Source: Deroplatys truncata (Eukaryota > Arthropoda > Insecta > Mantodea > Mantidae). From it: a stretch of 64,000 bases of DNA. Below the pieces are notes generated by a model. The model had not been told where the DNA came from. It did no database searches and worked only from the letters and a program-made list of their open reading frames with translations. Below, piece by piece: positions 1 through 12,925 of the stretch. The DNA is taken from NCBI GenBank assembly GCA_030765065.1, contig CM060979.1, positions 13,297,001 through 13,361,000 of the forward strand, written 5' to 3'. A program made the position numbers and the translations under genes. Every line of letters starts with the position of its first letter. Position 1 is the stretch's first letter.

Positions 1-8
1 GTTCACCC

Positions 9-928
9 TACGAGGTGTGATCAAAAAGTTTCTGGAATGACATCATAAATACTACACAACAGTTTGTTTTGTCTAATCTGATCTGTCATCCTCGAAGTAG
101 TCTCCTTGGGAGTTGATACACTTGTCCCAGCGCTTCTGCCACTGCTGGAAGCACTTATGGAAATCCTCTTCTTTCAACATGTTCAGGGCCTTCTGCTATT
201 CGTGATGGATGACATCAATGTCCTCAAAATGTTGTCCTCGCAGCTGCATTTTAAGTCGCGGGAAAAGAAAAAAGTCTGCTGGTGCCAAATCTGGAGAATA
301 GGCGGGATGGGGAACAGTATTAATCCTATTTTTATCCAAAAATTGGCGAACAGAAAGGGCTTTGTGCGCGGGCGCATTGTCATGATGCAGGAACATGTCC
401 AAATTGTCTTTCAAAATGCTTTGAACACTTCCAAAGGAGAGCCCTAATGAGTCAGAAAGTTCTCTTATTGTAATGCGCCTATCATTTAACACCATTTCCC
501 TCAGCTGATTGATATTTTCATCAGTTTTGCTGGAACAGGGTCGCCCTGAACGATCTGCATCTTTAACTGGTCACACCACTTTTAAATTTTGAAAACGACT
601 CAAATGCTTGAGTTTTTCCCATAACTTCCTCCCCATAAGCTGTTCTTAACAGTTCATAGGCTTCTGTTGCAGTTTTACTGAGTTTAGAGCAAAATTTGAT
701 GTTCGTTCTTTGTTATTCGTAATCTGACATTTTTGCTACGCGGAGAAAGTGCAGCACATGAAAAACACGTGTTCACTTCAGAGCGTCTACCTCGTCACTA
801 CATGGTCACGTGCCTCTCATTTTTATCGGGAAGGAACGCTGCATTTACAGTCTGGGTAATAATTAAAGAAATCTCAGCGTCAGCATTGTTGTGAAGTCAT
901 TCCGGAAACTTTTTGATCACACCTCGTA
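9..928 (-). mobile_element. Mariner element, internally deleted transposase
   Basis: Terminal inverted repeats CGAGGTGTGATCAAAAAGTT and its complement at 908-926 lie inside TA target duplications (9-10 and 927-928). The minus-strand transposase starts near 730 (MSDY, then LRTAYGEE, HTH region VLNDRRITIRELSDSLGLS) and ends near 85. After GSVQSILKDN the protein jumps straight to HHDNAPAHKA and YSPDLAPADFFLFP. The block between, which should hold the first catalytic Asp, is gone, and frames also break in the N-terminal part. It cannot encode an active transposase, but both ends look intact. Confidence 0.85.
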
Positions 929-1249
929 TGCATTTTGTTGCAGCCCATTGAAGGGGGACTATGGCCATGATAGACACACAAGTTCCAGGGTGTCTACTAC
1001 CTTGAAGTTTAAAATTGCAGTACTGAATCGAGTCATATTGCAGTAAATATGCAGCATCATTAAAATGCGTCTTGTGACTAGCTTAACATCTTTACCGTTT
1101 TCTTTCTGCATCTATAATATAAAGCTGTGTTCATTACTAGCTGCCACATCCCATGCTGCATGGGTGACTTTAAATCCCAAATAATGATTTAATTAAATTA
1201 CTCTTTGTAGGCTTCTCAAATTATTCTAAAATGACCTAGAAGATTTCTT
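929..1249. other. No recognisable feature
   Basis: AT-rich sequence between the mariner and the first dispersed repeat. No coding, tRNA or repeat structure recognised on either strand. Confidence 0.5.
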
Positions 1250-2085
1250 ACTTTCTCTACTAAGTATAGTAAGCAGGGGAAGTATTACATTCCACCCAAA
1301 AATTTGATATCGAAATTTCACCAGAAATACAAGTCTTGAGGATCCGTGCATAAAAAAAAAGTATTTTTAGAAAAAGATCTGTGTGTCTGTGAACAACATA
1401 ACTCAAAAACGAGATGCGATATGAAGCTTTTCAAGAAAATTCCCTCCACCCCAGACTACCCTTTACATGCAACACTTTTCGAAAATTTTGATTTTCTCAA
1501 AAAATGGTTGTAATGATTTTGATTAAAATACCATATGTTTAAGATACTTTCATGGCAAATAAAATGTATATCTTGAATTTTCTGGGAATGTCCTCAAAAG
1601 TCGTCTTCATTCTGAATGAATTTTGCATAACTAGTAAACCGTAAGAGATAGACAAAATGTTACTGCACAAAAAATGTAGATCTCATTAAAACACATAATT
1701 TATGTCATACAGATTTTTTTTTGCACAGAACCATTTCTGAGTTATTCCTGGTTATTTGTTTGAATTTTCCAATACTTACTTTTTCTCAAATGGGAATTCG
1801 TTATTCGTTTTCTTTTTATGTCCTGTACATGCCAAGAGAATGAAATGCTCCACATAGCAACCAGCTCTTAAAATATTTAACTATTGCTTAAAGCCTACCA
1901 TATTCCACTTGCAATTATAAGAAAATTAGCAATACGATAGTTTATGCAAATTTTTATATCGATTAACATGAAGTAGGTAGAGAATAAGGTATTGTAAAAA
2001 TACAATATTGGTAAATTGTTATGTTAAAATTGTAAAAATAGTTTGTACAAGAGTATAGAAAGTCATGTAAGTACAACACATCAGA
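1250..2085 (-). repeat. Helentron-like (HINE-type) repeat, full-length, diverged
   Basis: Member of the window's ~0.85-kb family. In family sense it runs from TCTGATGTGTTACACTCACA to a palindrome CTACTTACTATACGTAGTAG followed by AGAAAGT. The offset inverted repeat ACTTTCTCTACT / AGTAGAGAAAGT is recognisable here, though both copies are slightly altered. The central CA tract is short. Confidence 0.75.
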
Positions 2086-2399
2086 TTTATTTATGCTGAA
2101 CTCTCTCCTTTACCCCTTGGGACTGTAACTTCATAAAATTCCCACCCCATGCTATTCATAATGGACCAAAAATTCACTGATATTCACAGAAATGGGAATG
2201 AAATATCAACAGATTTTTGTATTTCTAATCTTAGCCTCCCTCCCCCCATTTTTTATCCTGCAGCAATCTTCAAAATTCTGGTACTGTTGTATAGTCTGTA
2301 AAAACGTTTTAGGGATGAAAGATTAGTTTGAGCCATTTTTACATGAGATAAAAATTATGAAAAAGAACCATGTACAACATTCATTTGATTACATTAGAT

Positions 2400-3700
2400 G
2401 AAGGGGGATTTTTGATGGAGTTTTGACCTCCAACATGTCAGTCTAAAAGGCTTTTTGTGCAACCCCATTGGAAAGGATCTTTCATCATTTCCCAAAATCT
2501 GTTCCCTAAACAAATTGCAGTATCAAGTCAGCATCCTTTCCTTGATCTTCTCTGGTTATGAAGAGAGTAAAGGCTGGTTCACGACTGCCTGAGAACGGTA
2601 ACCAGAACGGGAAGCAATATTTGTTTGTAACAAGAACGGTGATGCATATCGATGATCATTGTATCACAAAGTAAAAGTCGATTTTGCGTATTGGAATTTC
2701 ATTTGTTTTTAACAGACCAATGATATTTTATCCACCTACTTCCAATTTAACCAACATAATGCAGTTAGCCAACGTCAAAATTTGATAGAGTAAACATTAT
2801 ATAAATGCATATCCATTACATTTCCAATTCCTCTAGTTGTACCAAGCCTTTATTCCCTTATTTAATGGCATACATTAAAAATATTTATTGTTCTTTGTTA
2901 ATTTCCACCAGCTTTTTGCCATTGTTTTTGAGGTAATAGCCAGTTTTGAGTTGCATATAAACTATAAATTACCCTTTTACAAGAGGAGCCAATGCTCATT
3001 GGATTTGCGGTTGTCAGGATGTGAGGTTAGGAAGCACATTTACTACTAATTTCTTCCAATTTTATGTTTCCAGCTTGTGACTATAGAGAGCACTAGTGGC
3101 TGTTTCATGCCACGGCTGCCTAGAATAATCTCTAGAGTGAAGAGTCTAATATGCCATGCCCGGGAATGAGAAAGTTAAAACTTGGGCAACTCTTGTTTCC
3201 CATCGATTGTGAAGACTCCCATTTGAATACTGTATTCCAACTTTCTCGTTCTGGTTACCGTTCTCGTTGCTTGTGAACCAGCCTTAAGTCTCTTTCTTAC
3301 CAGGAATGAGCAGTCAAAGAGGATAAATGACGGTGTTTCCTCATCCTCTCTGCAAATTCTTCAAATGGGTTCATCCTTGTAGAATCCTACTTTATGTGGA
3401 TGTTTCTGAAAGTGACCATGTTCAGAAATTAATGTAACTACTTTCCTTGTTCTTGTTCTACTTATTTGATTAACAAGATTTTCGAAGAAGCAATCACCTC
3501 AAAATTCAATCTGAAATAAATCAATGTTATATGAATATTTCGTCCAAGTTTTTCAGTATGTAATCACCTATTCCAGTATCAGTAGACACCCAGAGCTCTG
3601 GTCTATCATAGCACTGTATACCAATGAGTGAGATGCCTTTGTTGTAAAGTCATAAAAAGGCCTCTGCTGCTGTACATTTTACATGCAAACCATAAAAGTT
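2400..3700 (-). mobile_element. LINE 3' remnant (I/Jockey-like), split by a MITE
   Basis: On the minus strand, sequence right of the MITE reads TLISEHGHFQKHPHKVGFYK and EDEETPSFILFDCSF, the Cys/His-type region after the RNase H domain of I/Jockey-group LINEs. The part left of the MITE looks like the continuing 3' end. Very decayed; outer limits are approximate. Confidence 0.4.
2572..3283. mobile_element. MITE with TTAA-type target site, copy 1
   Basis: 712 bp with inverted ends GGCTGGTTCAC / GTGAACCAGCC and further inner complementarity (GAACGGTAACCAGAACG against CGTTCTGGTTACCGTTC). Flanked by TAAA on the left and TTAA on the right. No open frame. A second copy lies at 41349-42012. The TTAA target fits piggyBac- or Kolobok-type transposons; which one is not decided. 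Confidence 0.7.
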
Positions 3701-4027
3701 GGCAAGTACAGCCTTAGTATATATCTTCCCACTATTCAAATTTGTTTCTAAGGGTGACAGAAGAAAGATTAGATGCAAAAAGAAATCTGATACTTGTGTA
3801 TACATGTGTCTACTACACCATAACATTCAAGCAACTTGTTCTTTCACCATATCCTCCTCCTGCAAACTGTCACAGCTCAGAGCCCTCAAGGTTAACAACT
3901 ATATAAACAGTGTGCAACTTTCAACCTCAATTGACAAAGATGGTGTACTTGATGCATTCAAAAAATGGCTAAAGGTTAAGTCCAGATCCTTATAAAGTCC
4001 AGCCAGTAGATTCAGTTCAGAAAAAAA

Positions 4028-4852
4028 TCTGATGTGTTACACTCACATGACTTTCTCTACTCTTGTACAAATATTTTTACAAATGCTTATTCTCCATCTA
4101 CTTCATGTTATTCGAGATATCAAGATGTTAATCTTATTGCTAATTTTCTTGTAGATGCAAGAGGAATTGGTAGGCTTTAAGCGATAGTCAAATGTTTTAA
4201 GAGCTGGTTGCTATGTGGAGTATTTCATTCTCTTTGCATTATCAGGACAAAAAAAAATAAATGAATAACAAATTTCCATTTGAGAAAAACTAAGTATTGG
4301 AAAATTTAAGGGAATAATAAGCAATATCTCGAAAATGGTTCACTCAACAAAAAAAAATGTATATGACAAATTGTGTATTTTAACGAGATCTACGTTTTTT
4401 GTGTAGTAAAATTTTGTCTATCTCTATGGTTTACCAGTTATGCAAAAGTCGTTCACAATGAAGAATACTTTTGGAGACATTCCCAGAAAATTCAAGATAT
4501 ACATCTTATTTGGCATGATATCTTAAACATATAATATTTAAATCAAAATCATTAGTCATTTTTGAGAAAATTAAAATTTTTGGAAAATGTTCCATGTAAA
4601 GGGTAATCTGGGATTTTCTTGAAAACCTTTGTGTTGCATCTCTGGAAGATACTGAACCTAAACACCAAGTATGGTGTTTATCTGACTGTTCGTTTCTGAG
4701 TTATGCTATTCACAGACACACAGACATGTTTCCAAAAATGCTTTTTTTGGATTCAGGGGGTCTCAAAACATATATTTCTGGTGAAATCTCGGTATTGAAG
4801 TTTTGGGTGGAATACAATACTTCCCCTACTTACTATACGTAGTAGAGAAAGT
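4028..4852 (+). repeat. HINE-type repeat, full-length
   Basis: Starts TCTGATGTGTTACACTCACA, carries ACTTTCTCTACT just inside, and ends with the palindrome and AGTAGAGAAAGT. Flanked by A runs on both sides. Confidence 0.85.
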
Positions 4853-5483
4853 AAAAAGAACAGATGTATGGAGGGGTGAATTGAGATTTGATAAATGAGA
4901 TAATCTAGGGAAAGAGAAATTAGCAAAAAGAATGTTTAATAACAATAGAAGAGAATTTATTATAGCTTGCAGAAAATACTTAGGAAAAGTGCGTGAGAAA
5001 TGGGATTAGTTATCTAGTATTAGTTAAACAGGATTCTTTTAAACTAACAACCAGGGTGTTAGTGTGTATAAGATCCAAAGGAACAAGCAACTCTTAGGAC
5101 AGAAATTACCTGAAGGTGTGTAACGATAAAAAGCAGGAAGGTTTATTATTGTATGAAATGTACACAATTATTGCAAGTGATTAATGACAATAAAATTTCA
5201 TTCAATGAAATATATTAAAACTGAAATTAGAAAAAATACTTAAGACTTTGCAATAATCCTATTAGACTAAATAGAACGCTTCACTGGATGCACATAATAT
5301 GAAAGTAAGAGAAAGAGAGAGAGAATGAAGGAGGAAAGCACAAGAAATAAAAAGGAAAGGCATTAGTAGTGTGAAAAAACAATGAACAGGGAAGGGAGAA
5401 GAACAGCACTTACAAATATTAAAAGTAGGTAAGTTTATTCAAGAGCTGTTAAAAATAAATTACGCATTGTTTTCTAGAATTAC
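4853..5483. other. Ric downstream intron sequence, nothing recognised
   Basis: AT- and purine-rich (GAGA runs near 5310-5340). I searched the minus strand for the missing Ric C-terminal exon with its SAK-type motif and did not find it. Confidence 0.5.
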
Positions 5484-5675
5484 CTTTCTTTGGTGCTGAA
5501 GATCAAATTTATTGCCAACAAGTACCAGTGGAATATCTTCTGAAGCTCGAACACGTGTGATCAGCTTTCTGTACTCCACAGCCTCCTGAAAGCTATGTCT
5601 GTCGGTAACAGAGTAACAGATCATAAAGCCTTCTCCACATCGCATATACTGATCTCTCATGGCAGTGAATTCAAC
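5484..5675 (-). CDS. Ric: Ric exon 4
   Basis: A 192-bp exon from [17 protein letters not shown] to [13 protein letters not shown], containing switch II and the G4 guanine-recognition motif NKFD. Acceptor TTTTAG, donor AAAG|GTAATT in phase 0. The reading frame stops a few codons into the following intron, so at least one more exon is required. Confidence 0.9.
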
Positions 5676-8600
5676 CTAAAATGAATGTAACATATTAAAT
5701 TGCTATTTTTCATAAAAACAGAGGTGTGATTGAAAACCTAGCATCATTAATCACGTAAGCGAAGCAGAAGGAATTTGTAAACAATACCTGTCCTGCGGTA
5801 TCAAGGATATCGAGCTGTGATGCCTCTCCATCTATAACGGCCTGCTGCTGATATGAATCCTCTAGAATTAAAACAATGGTTTCAATATAAATTCACCTCA
5901 ATATATGTAATAATTTAAAAAAGTAGTTTTCAGCATTCTGTCACAAAACAGAAATGCTGCTTCTTAAAAAACAATAAAAAGTGGAAATGTCAAATATTTT
6001 GAGTGCCATATTTTCAGCCTTCTACTTTCTCTACTACGTACTCACAGCAAGTATTCTATTCCATCCAAAAATTTTATGCTGTGCATGTCCGTAAACACCT
6101 AACTCAAAAATGAAAAGTCGAAAAAATATCAAACTTGGTATTTAAGTCTAGTATCTTCCAGTAATATCACACACAGATTTTCAAAAAAATCCCCCACCTC
6201 AAAGCACCCTTTATATAGAATATTTTCTTTTAAATTATTTATTTTCTCAAAAATGACCAACAATTTTGATTAAAATATCATATATTAAAGATATTTACAT
6301 GACAAACAAAACATATATCTTGAATTTTCTGGGAGTAATGTGAAGTTCTCTTCATTCAGAAGGAATTTTGTATAATCTTGTACAATTGATAAGCATTACA
6401 CAATAGATAAAAATGTACCATGCACAAATGTAGATCATTTCAAAACACAGAATTTATATCAAATAACTTTTTCTGTGTCATCAGCCATATGTGAGATATC
6501 CATAAATATTTTTTTGAACTTTTCAGTATGTTGTCATTTTTTTTAAAGTACCTACTGCCACTACTAAGTTGTGTATATGATATGGTGTATTTATGAGATT
6601 TTTTGTTTTTGAATTATGCTGCTCTCACACGTCTTTTTTTTTTACTTTCTCTACTACGTATAGTAAGTAGGGGAAGTATTGTATTCCACTCAAAAACTCG
6701 ATACCAAGATTTCACCGGAAATATATGTTTTGAGACCCCCTGAATCCAAAAAAAGATTTCTGGAAACATGTCCGTGTGTGTGTCTGTGAACAGCATAACT
6801 CAGAAACGAACAGTCGGATAAACACCAAACTTGGTATTTAGGTTCAGTATCTTCCAGAGATGCGACACGAAGGTGTTCAAGAAAATCCCTCCACCCCAGA
6901 TTACCCTTTACATGGAACATTTTTAGAAAATTTTAATTTTCTCAAAAATGGCTCTAACGATTTTCATTAAATATCATGTATTTAAAATACTTACATGACA
7001 AATAAAATGTATATCTTGAATTTTCTGGGATTGTCTCCAAAAGTATTCTTTGTTGTGAACGACTTTTGCATAACTGGTAAACCATAAGAGATAAGACAAA
7101 ATTTTACTACACAAAAAATGTAGATCGCATTAAAATACACAATTTATGTCATATATATATATTTTTTTTTGGTTGAGTGAACCATTTTCGAGATAGTGCT
7201 TGTTATTCCCTTGCAACCAGCTCTTAAAACATTTAACTATCGCTTAAAGCCTACCATATTCCCCTTGCATCTACAAGAAAATTAGCAATAAGATTAACAT
7301 TGAGTTTAACACATCAGATTTTTTTTAAATCCTTTCTTTTTTTTTTTTTTTTTTTATTCAGGGGTCTCAAAACATCTATTCCAGTGAAATCTCAGTATGG
7401 AATGGAATTTTTGGGTGGAATGCAATACCTCCTCTACCTACTATGTATATGGTAGAGAAAGTAAAGAGACGTTCCTTAGTCTTATTCTATGCCACTACAC
7501 ACACTGAATGATTAAGTGGGTTATACTGCGAATAGAGGATTTATGTAAGCAATTTAGAGCTAACGACTGCATAGCTCTTGCAACTTGAAAAGCACCGACA
7601 GTAGTGGAGAATATGTTTTTTAAGTTTGCTACCCTGTATTCAATCAATCAGAATTGGAAATTGGGTTTAGGAGTTCTGAGGAGGCTAGAAATTGCCTAAA
7701 AAAAATTCTGATGTGTTGTATTCACATGAATTTCTCTACTCACTCTTCTACAAGCTATTCTTACACAATTACTAAAAGCTTCTGGGTTGGAAGTGTTTGC
7801 TACTTTATCTATTACTTCTGTGAACGACTTTGCATGTATTTTTACAAAAGCTTATTCCTACTTCTTAAGATAATCTTTCACTACACATTTGTTGTATAAG
7901 GATTTAATAGGGTATAAAGCTAGTCAGATTTTTATGAGGTGAATCACTACCTGATTGATGATTTTCAAATTCCACGTTCCTTGCATATCCATGAGAAAAA
8001 ATAAAGAGCGACTAACCATTTGAATAAAGTAAAATTTGATGTGTTACACTCACATGACTTTCTCTACTCTTGTACAAACTATTTTTTACAAACGCTTATT
8101 CTCCATATGCTTTATGTTAATCGATATGTTAATCTTATTGCTAATTTTCTTGTAGATGCAAGGGGAATTGGTAGACTTTAAGCGATAGTCAAATATTTTA
8201 AGAGCTGGTTGCTATGTGGAGTATTCCATTCTCTTTGCATTACAAGGACAAAAAAAACTGAATAACGAATTTGAGAAAAAGTATAAGTATTGGAAAATTT
8301 AAGGGAATAACAAGCAATATCTCGAAAATGGTTCACCCGGCAATAAAAATGTATATGACATAAATTGTGTATTTTAACATGACCTACACTTTTTGTGTAG
8401 TAAAATGTTGCCTATCTCTTATGGTTTACCACTTATGCAAAAGTCGTTCACAATGAAGAACACTTTTGGAGACATTCCCAGAAAATTTGAGATATACATT
8501 TCATTTGTCATGAAAATATCTTAAACATATGATATTTTAATCAAAATTGTTAGTCATTTTTGAGAAAATTAAAATTTTCGAAAAATGTTCCATGTAAAGT

Positions 8601-11600
8601 GTAATCTGGAGTGGGGGGGGGATTTTCTTGAAAACCTTCGTGTCGCATCTCTGAAAGATACTGAACCTAAATACCAAGTTTGGTGTTTATTTGACTGTCT
8701 GTTTCTGAGTTATGCTGTTCACAGACACACACACACACACATGGACATGTTTCCAAAAATGCTTTTTTTGGATTCTGGGGATCTCAAAACACGTATTTCC
8801 GGTGAAATCTCGCTATTGAATTTTTGGGTGGAATACAATACTTCTCCTACTTACTATACGTAGTAGAGAAAGTAATAAATCTTTGAACATTAAAACCAAT
8901 CAAAAATATCTTGGAAATTGTTAATGCTACAAAAAAAATGATAAATCTTATGTTTTATTGAAATGTACATTTTTTTTTCTATCTCTTACGGTTTACAGTT
9001 ATGCAAAAGTAGTTGAGTAAAGAGGACTTGATAAGCCATTTCCAGAAAATTCAAGATACATATTTTATTTACCTTGCAAATACATTAAACATTTCACTCA
9101 AAATTGTTATACCCACTCTTGAGAAAATAAATAATTTTTTTCTTATTAAGGGTAGCATGGGTTGGGGAGATTTTCTTGAAAATCTTCCTATCACATTCTT
9201 GGAAGATGTTGATATTAAATACCAAGTTTGATATTTAACATACTTTTTGTTTTTGGGTTATACGGTTCACAGATACACACAGACCTTTCTTATAAATATA
9301 CATTTTTAATTCTGGGAGCCTCAAAACATGTATTTGCAGTGAAATCTTGATATCAAATTTTTGGGTGGAATACAATACTTCTACTTAGTATATGTAAGAA
9401 GTAATAGAGATAGTAAAAAGGCTTTCTGCAGCACTGAAAATGTAGGTAATGACCTTACTGTTACATTTCTAACAATGAATCTAATGAGGTATTCCTAAAT
9501 GATTTATCCAAAACACGTTGTGAGGTCCTTGGAGGTCAATTGAGCAGCTACTTGACAGATAAGTTGGTCCTGGTTATGGATACTATACCTTGTCAGGAAG
9601 GGCTTAGCACATTACCCTCTGCCCATGTCTTATGAAGAGGATTTGTTATGTACAATATACTTTGGCCGCAATAAAGTTAGTCATTGCAATGGTTACTCCA
9701 GTTAAAGATTGAGGACTATTCTCTCTCTATACTCTATCCCAGACAGGAACTATCCTACTGTAAACAAGGAGGACTGGACCCAACGCATGACGTGTTCAAC
9801 GTACATTTGTACAGATAAGTTTTTCAACACTAGCTTAAGCAGCACTAAATTCTTGACAATAAATCCAGTAACACATTGCCTAACTTATTAAAGCTATGTG
9901 TTACAGAATATTATCATGTAGTAACAAGGTTACGCTTTCTTAAGCATCATGAAACAATGTACAATCATTTGCCTCTCGCCACCTCTTAAGGTTTGCCACG
10001 GCTGTGTTTTATTTTGTCAGATTGACAGGCCTGCTCCATAATGACAAGCTCACTGCTTTTAAATTGCATACAAGTACTCTATGGGCTTGTGAAGTATATG
10101 AGAGGTGTAGGAAATACAGTCTTAAATATCAGAAGCAACTCTGAACGATAAACATCTGAATCAGCATTCACCTCAAGACCTACTTTGTTCCGACAGAGCC
10201 ATATGGTGTAGGAATATAATTTATGTATTACACAACTTTTCATTGCTAATACAAAGTAATAATAAGTAGAACTGGAATTAGTTGTTCTTCCACACAAGCC
10301 GTGTGTTGGACAAGGCTGGAAAGGTAGAATCAGATGACTGAAAAATTTAATGCCATCGTCAGGATTTGAACCAGGTATCTCCCGGTTTCCATCCAGTTGC
10401 TCTAACCACTGAGCTACCATTACAACATGCCAGTGGCATTAAATTCCCCAACTGAATTACATTTTTCCCAGTAAATCACAAGGAGATCTCAAATTTGAGG
10501 CAGTATTTCTAACACTTAAATGATTTGTCAAATTATATAATATAAAATATAATAACAGCCGCCTTAAAGCAATATGTATATGAGGCAATATATAAAAATG
10601 CATGTAACAGTCATTGTATTAATGTTTATATTAATATGTACATGTTTAATAATGTTACACGAATGTATTACATAATTTAATAATGTAGGAGCTGTGAGAA
10701 TAATAGGTTAAAAGTTGCTAACAATGAGGTAGCCTTGAGGCAATAATGAATTAGAAGGTTTAATAATGCTACTAGTCATTCTTGCAAACAATAATGTAAT
10801 TTTTGAGACAGTTTATAAAATACCAGAAAAAAAAGCTTAAGTTAAACGAAAGTACTCTATTGGAGTAGGATTAGCCAATCAGAAACTGAAATAGGGCAAA
10901 CTGTACAAAGTCAGAAGTCAGTTGCTAGCAGACAGTGTTACTAACCAGACGCGAGATGCGTCCTTGAGAAATTTAATACATATTTTGTGTGAGACAAAAA
11001 TAGTTTACGTGTTAAAAAGTGCAAGTAATTAATCAAAAAAATCTCACAGCTCTCTCTCTATATCAGTGAAGTGTTATTTAAATCGTGTCAAGCATTAATA
11101 CAAGGAGTGAAGTAAAATTATAATATGTGTAAGCCTACATTCTTCAGTCGCACCACTCCCTGCTAAGACATTCACGTCCCTAAAAAAATATAAATACTGA
11201 CGCAGCCGAGGCAAACATAAATATATAATATTTAAAGAAACAGTCAAATTGCAAAGTTAATATTTTTAAACTTGGGGCAAAGGCCACCGGAAACTTTTTA
11301 CCATACATGCAATTGCAACTACTTCAAGTTCGGCTCCCCAACAGTCGAAATATAATACATCTTCTTCAAACTGGCTTTCCATATGTAGCAGCAACAAACC
11401 TTCTTCAAATTTGATTGAGATGACATACCCCAATGGTGACTCACAATGCTGTAGGTACTTTAAGTCCTGGGCTTCATAGTTTTGGCCACTATTAGGTTAA
11501 TTAATAGAATTAATTCCATTGCAGCAGTGTAAGTCGCCACTGGGGTATGTCATCTCAATACAATTTGAGATCTTCTTGTGGTTTACCGGGAAAAATGCAA

Positions 11601-12872
11601 ATCAATTGGGGAATTAAATATCGTATTGGCATGTTGGATTGGTAGCTCAGTGTTTAGAGCAACCGGATGGAAACCGGGAGATCCGTGGTTCAAATCGTGG
11701 TGAAGGCATTGAATTTTTCAGTCGTCTAATTGTATCTTTGCAATAAGTAGAACTGCACCTGTCTGGTTTAATCATTGTCTCTATGCTTATGTATATGTAT
11801 GTTGTAGGCATTTCTTTCAGAATCCACAAGGTTAGAACACATACATGTGAGATGGAAAAATGAAGCTAAACATTTACACACTTTTCTCTGCCGGAAACTA
11901 ATTTGTGCTCAGCAGTAATTAGAGAACGACTCACAGTGCTGTACTTTTTAGAGGCAGTTAATGTGTGAAAACAAATTAAAGAAAACACCCATGAACTTTC
12001 CTCCATCAATCCGCGGCTTAAGAGCATTGTGTCTCACTGTCTCTCTTTTCTTCCCCTCCAATGTTTACAAGAGGATTGTTCTTGTTTAAGACGAATTATA
12101 AGTAACCTGTCAGCCAATGGTGGCTCATAGACATTTTAGCTGGTGGGTCACAATTTATAAAAACAACACTGCATAGAATTCATGAACATTTCTATCACAC
12201 TATACTGCAAAAATAGACTCCCCCCCCAAAAAGAAGTAAGTTTATGTACAGGAATACAGTTTTTATTTTATGTAAAACATTTGCTACACATTTACTAAAA
12301 TAAATAATTCTCCTTCACTTAAGCTTCTCATGCATTTCAGATCTTGGGTAAATTGCTCTTAGGTGATCTTCGACAGCGATGGAAGTGATGTCTTATATAT
12401 CCTACAGATGTCACTCTGTGTCATTCTCTAGCCCTACATGTGTCACTCTGTCATTCTCTAGCTCTAACGCAATGCTGGCAACATATGAATAAGTAATGCC
12501 ACCAAAGCCAGTAAGATATCGCTAACTCTCTCGGTGTGCATTCTTAATTACTTCTTATTTTAGGTTGATTGAGTTTTTAGGTTTTTGAATTCATGGAAGG
12601 TTAGCCTTAGGTTAGGGTTTTTTTTATATATATATATAGGTAAGCTTAGGTTTCTGAATTCACGGAAGGTTAGCCTTAGGTTAGGTTTTTCTTTTTATAT
12701 AAGCTTAGGTTTCTGAATTCATGGAAGGTTAGCCTTAGGTTAGGTTTTTTTTTATATATATAAGCTTAGGTTTCTGAATTCATGGAAGGTTAGTCTTAGG
12801 TTAAATTTTTTTTTTATATATATATAAGCTTAGGTTTCTCAATTCACAAAAGGTTAGCCTTAGGTTAGGTTT

Positions 12873-12925
<53 letters not shown>

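Noticed and set aside
10603-11183. Confident call of a complete LTR
   Set aside because: The similarity to 31.9-32.5 kb extends beyond both presumed LTR ends, so the limits cannot be fixed; listed as a low-confidence LTR-type fossil.
11637-11710. A cloverleaf-like fold with CCGG/CCGG anticodon arm
   Set aside because: The acceptor stem pairs poorly and the sequence continues as SINE on both sides.
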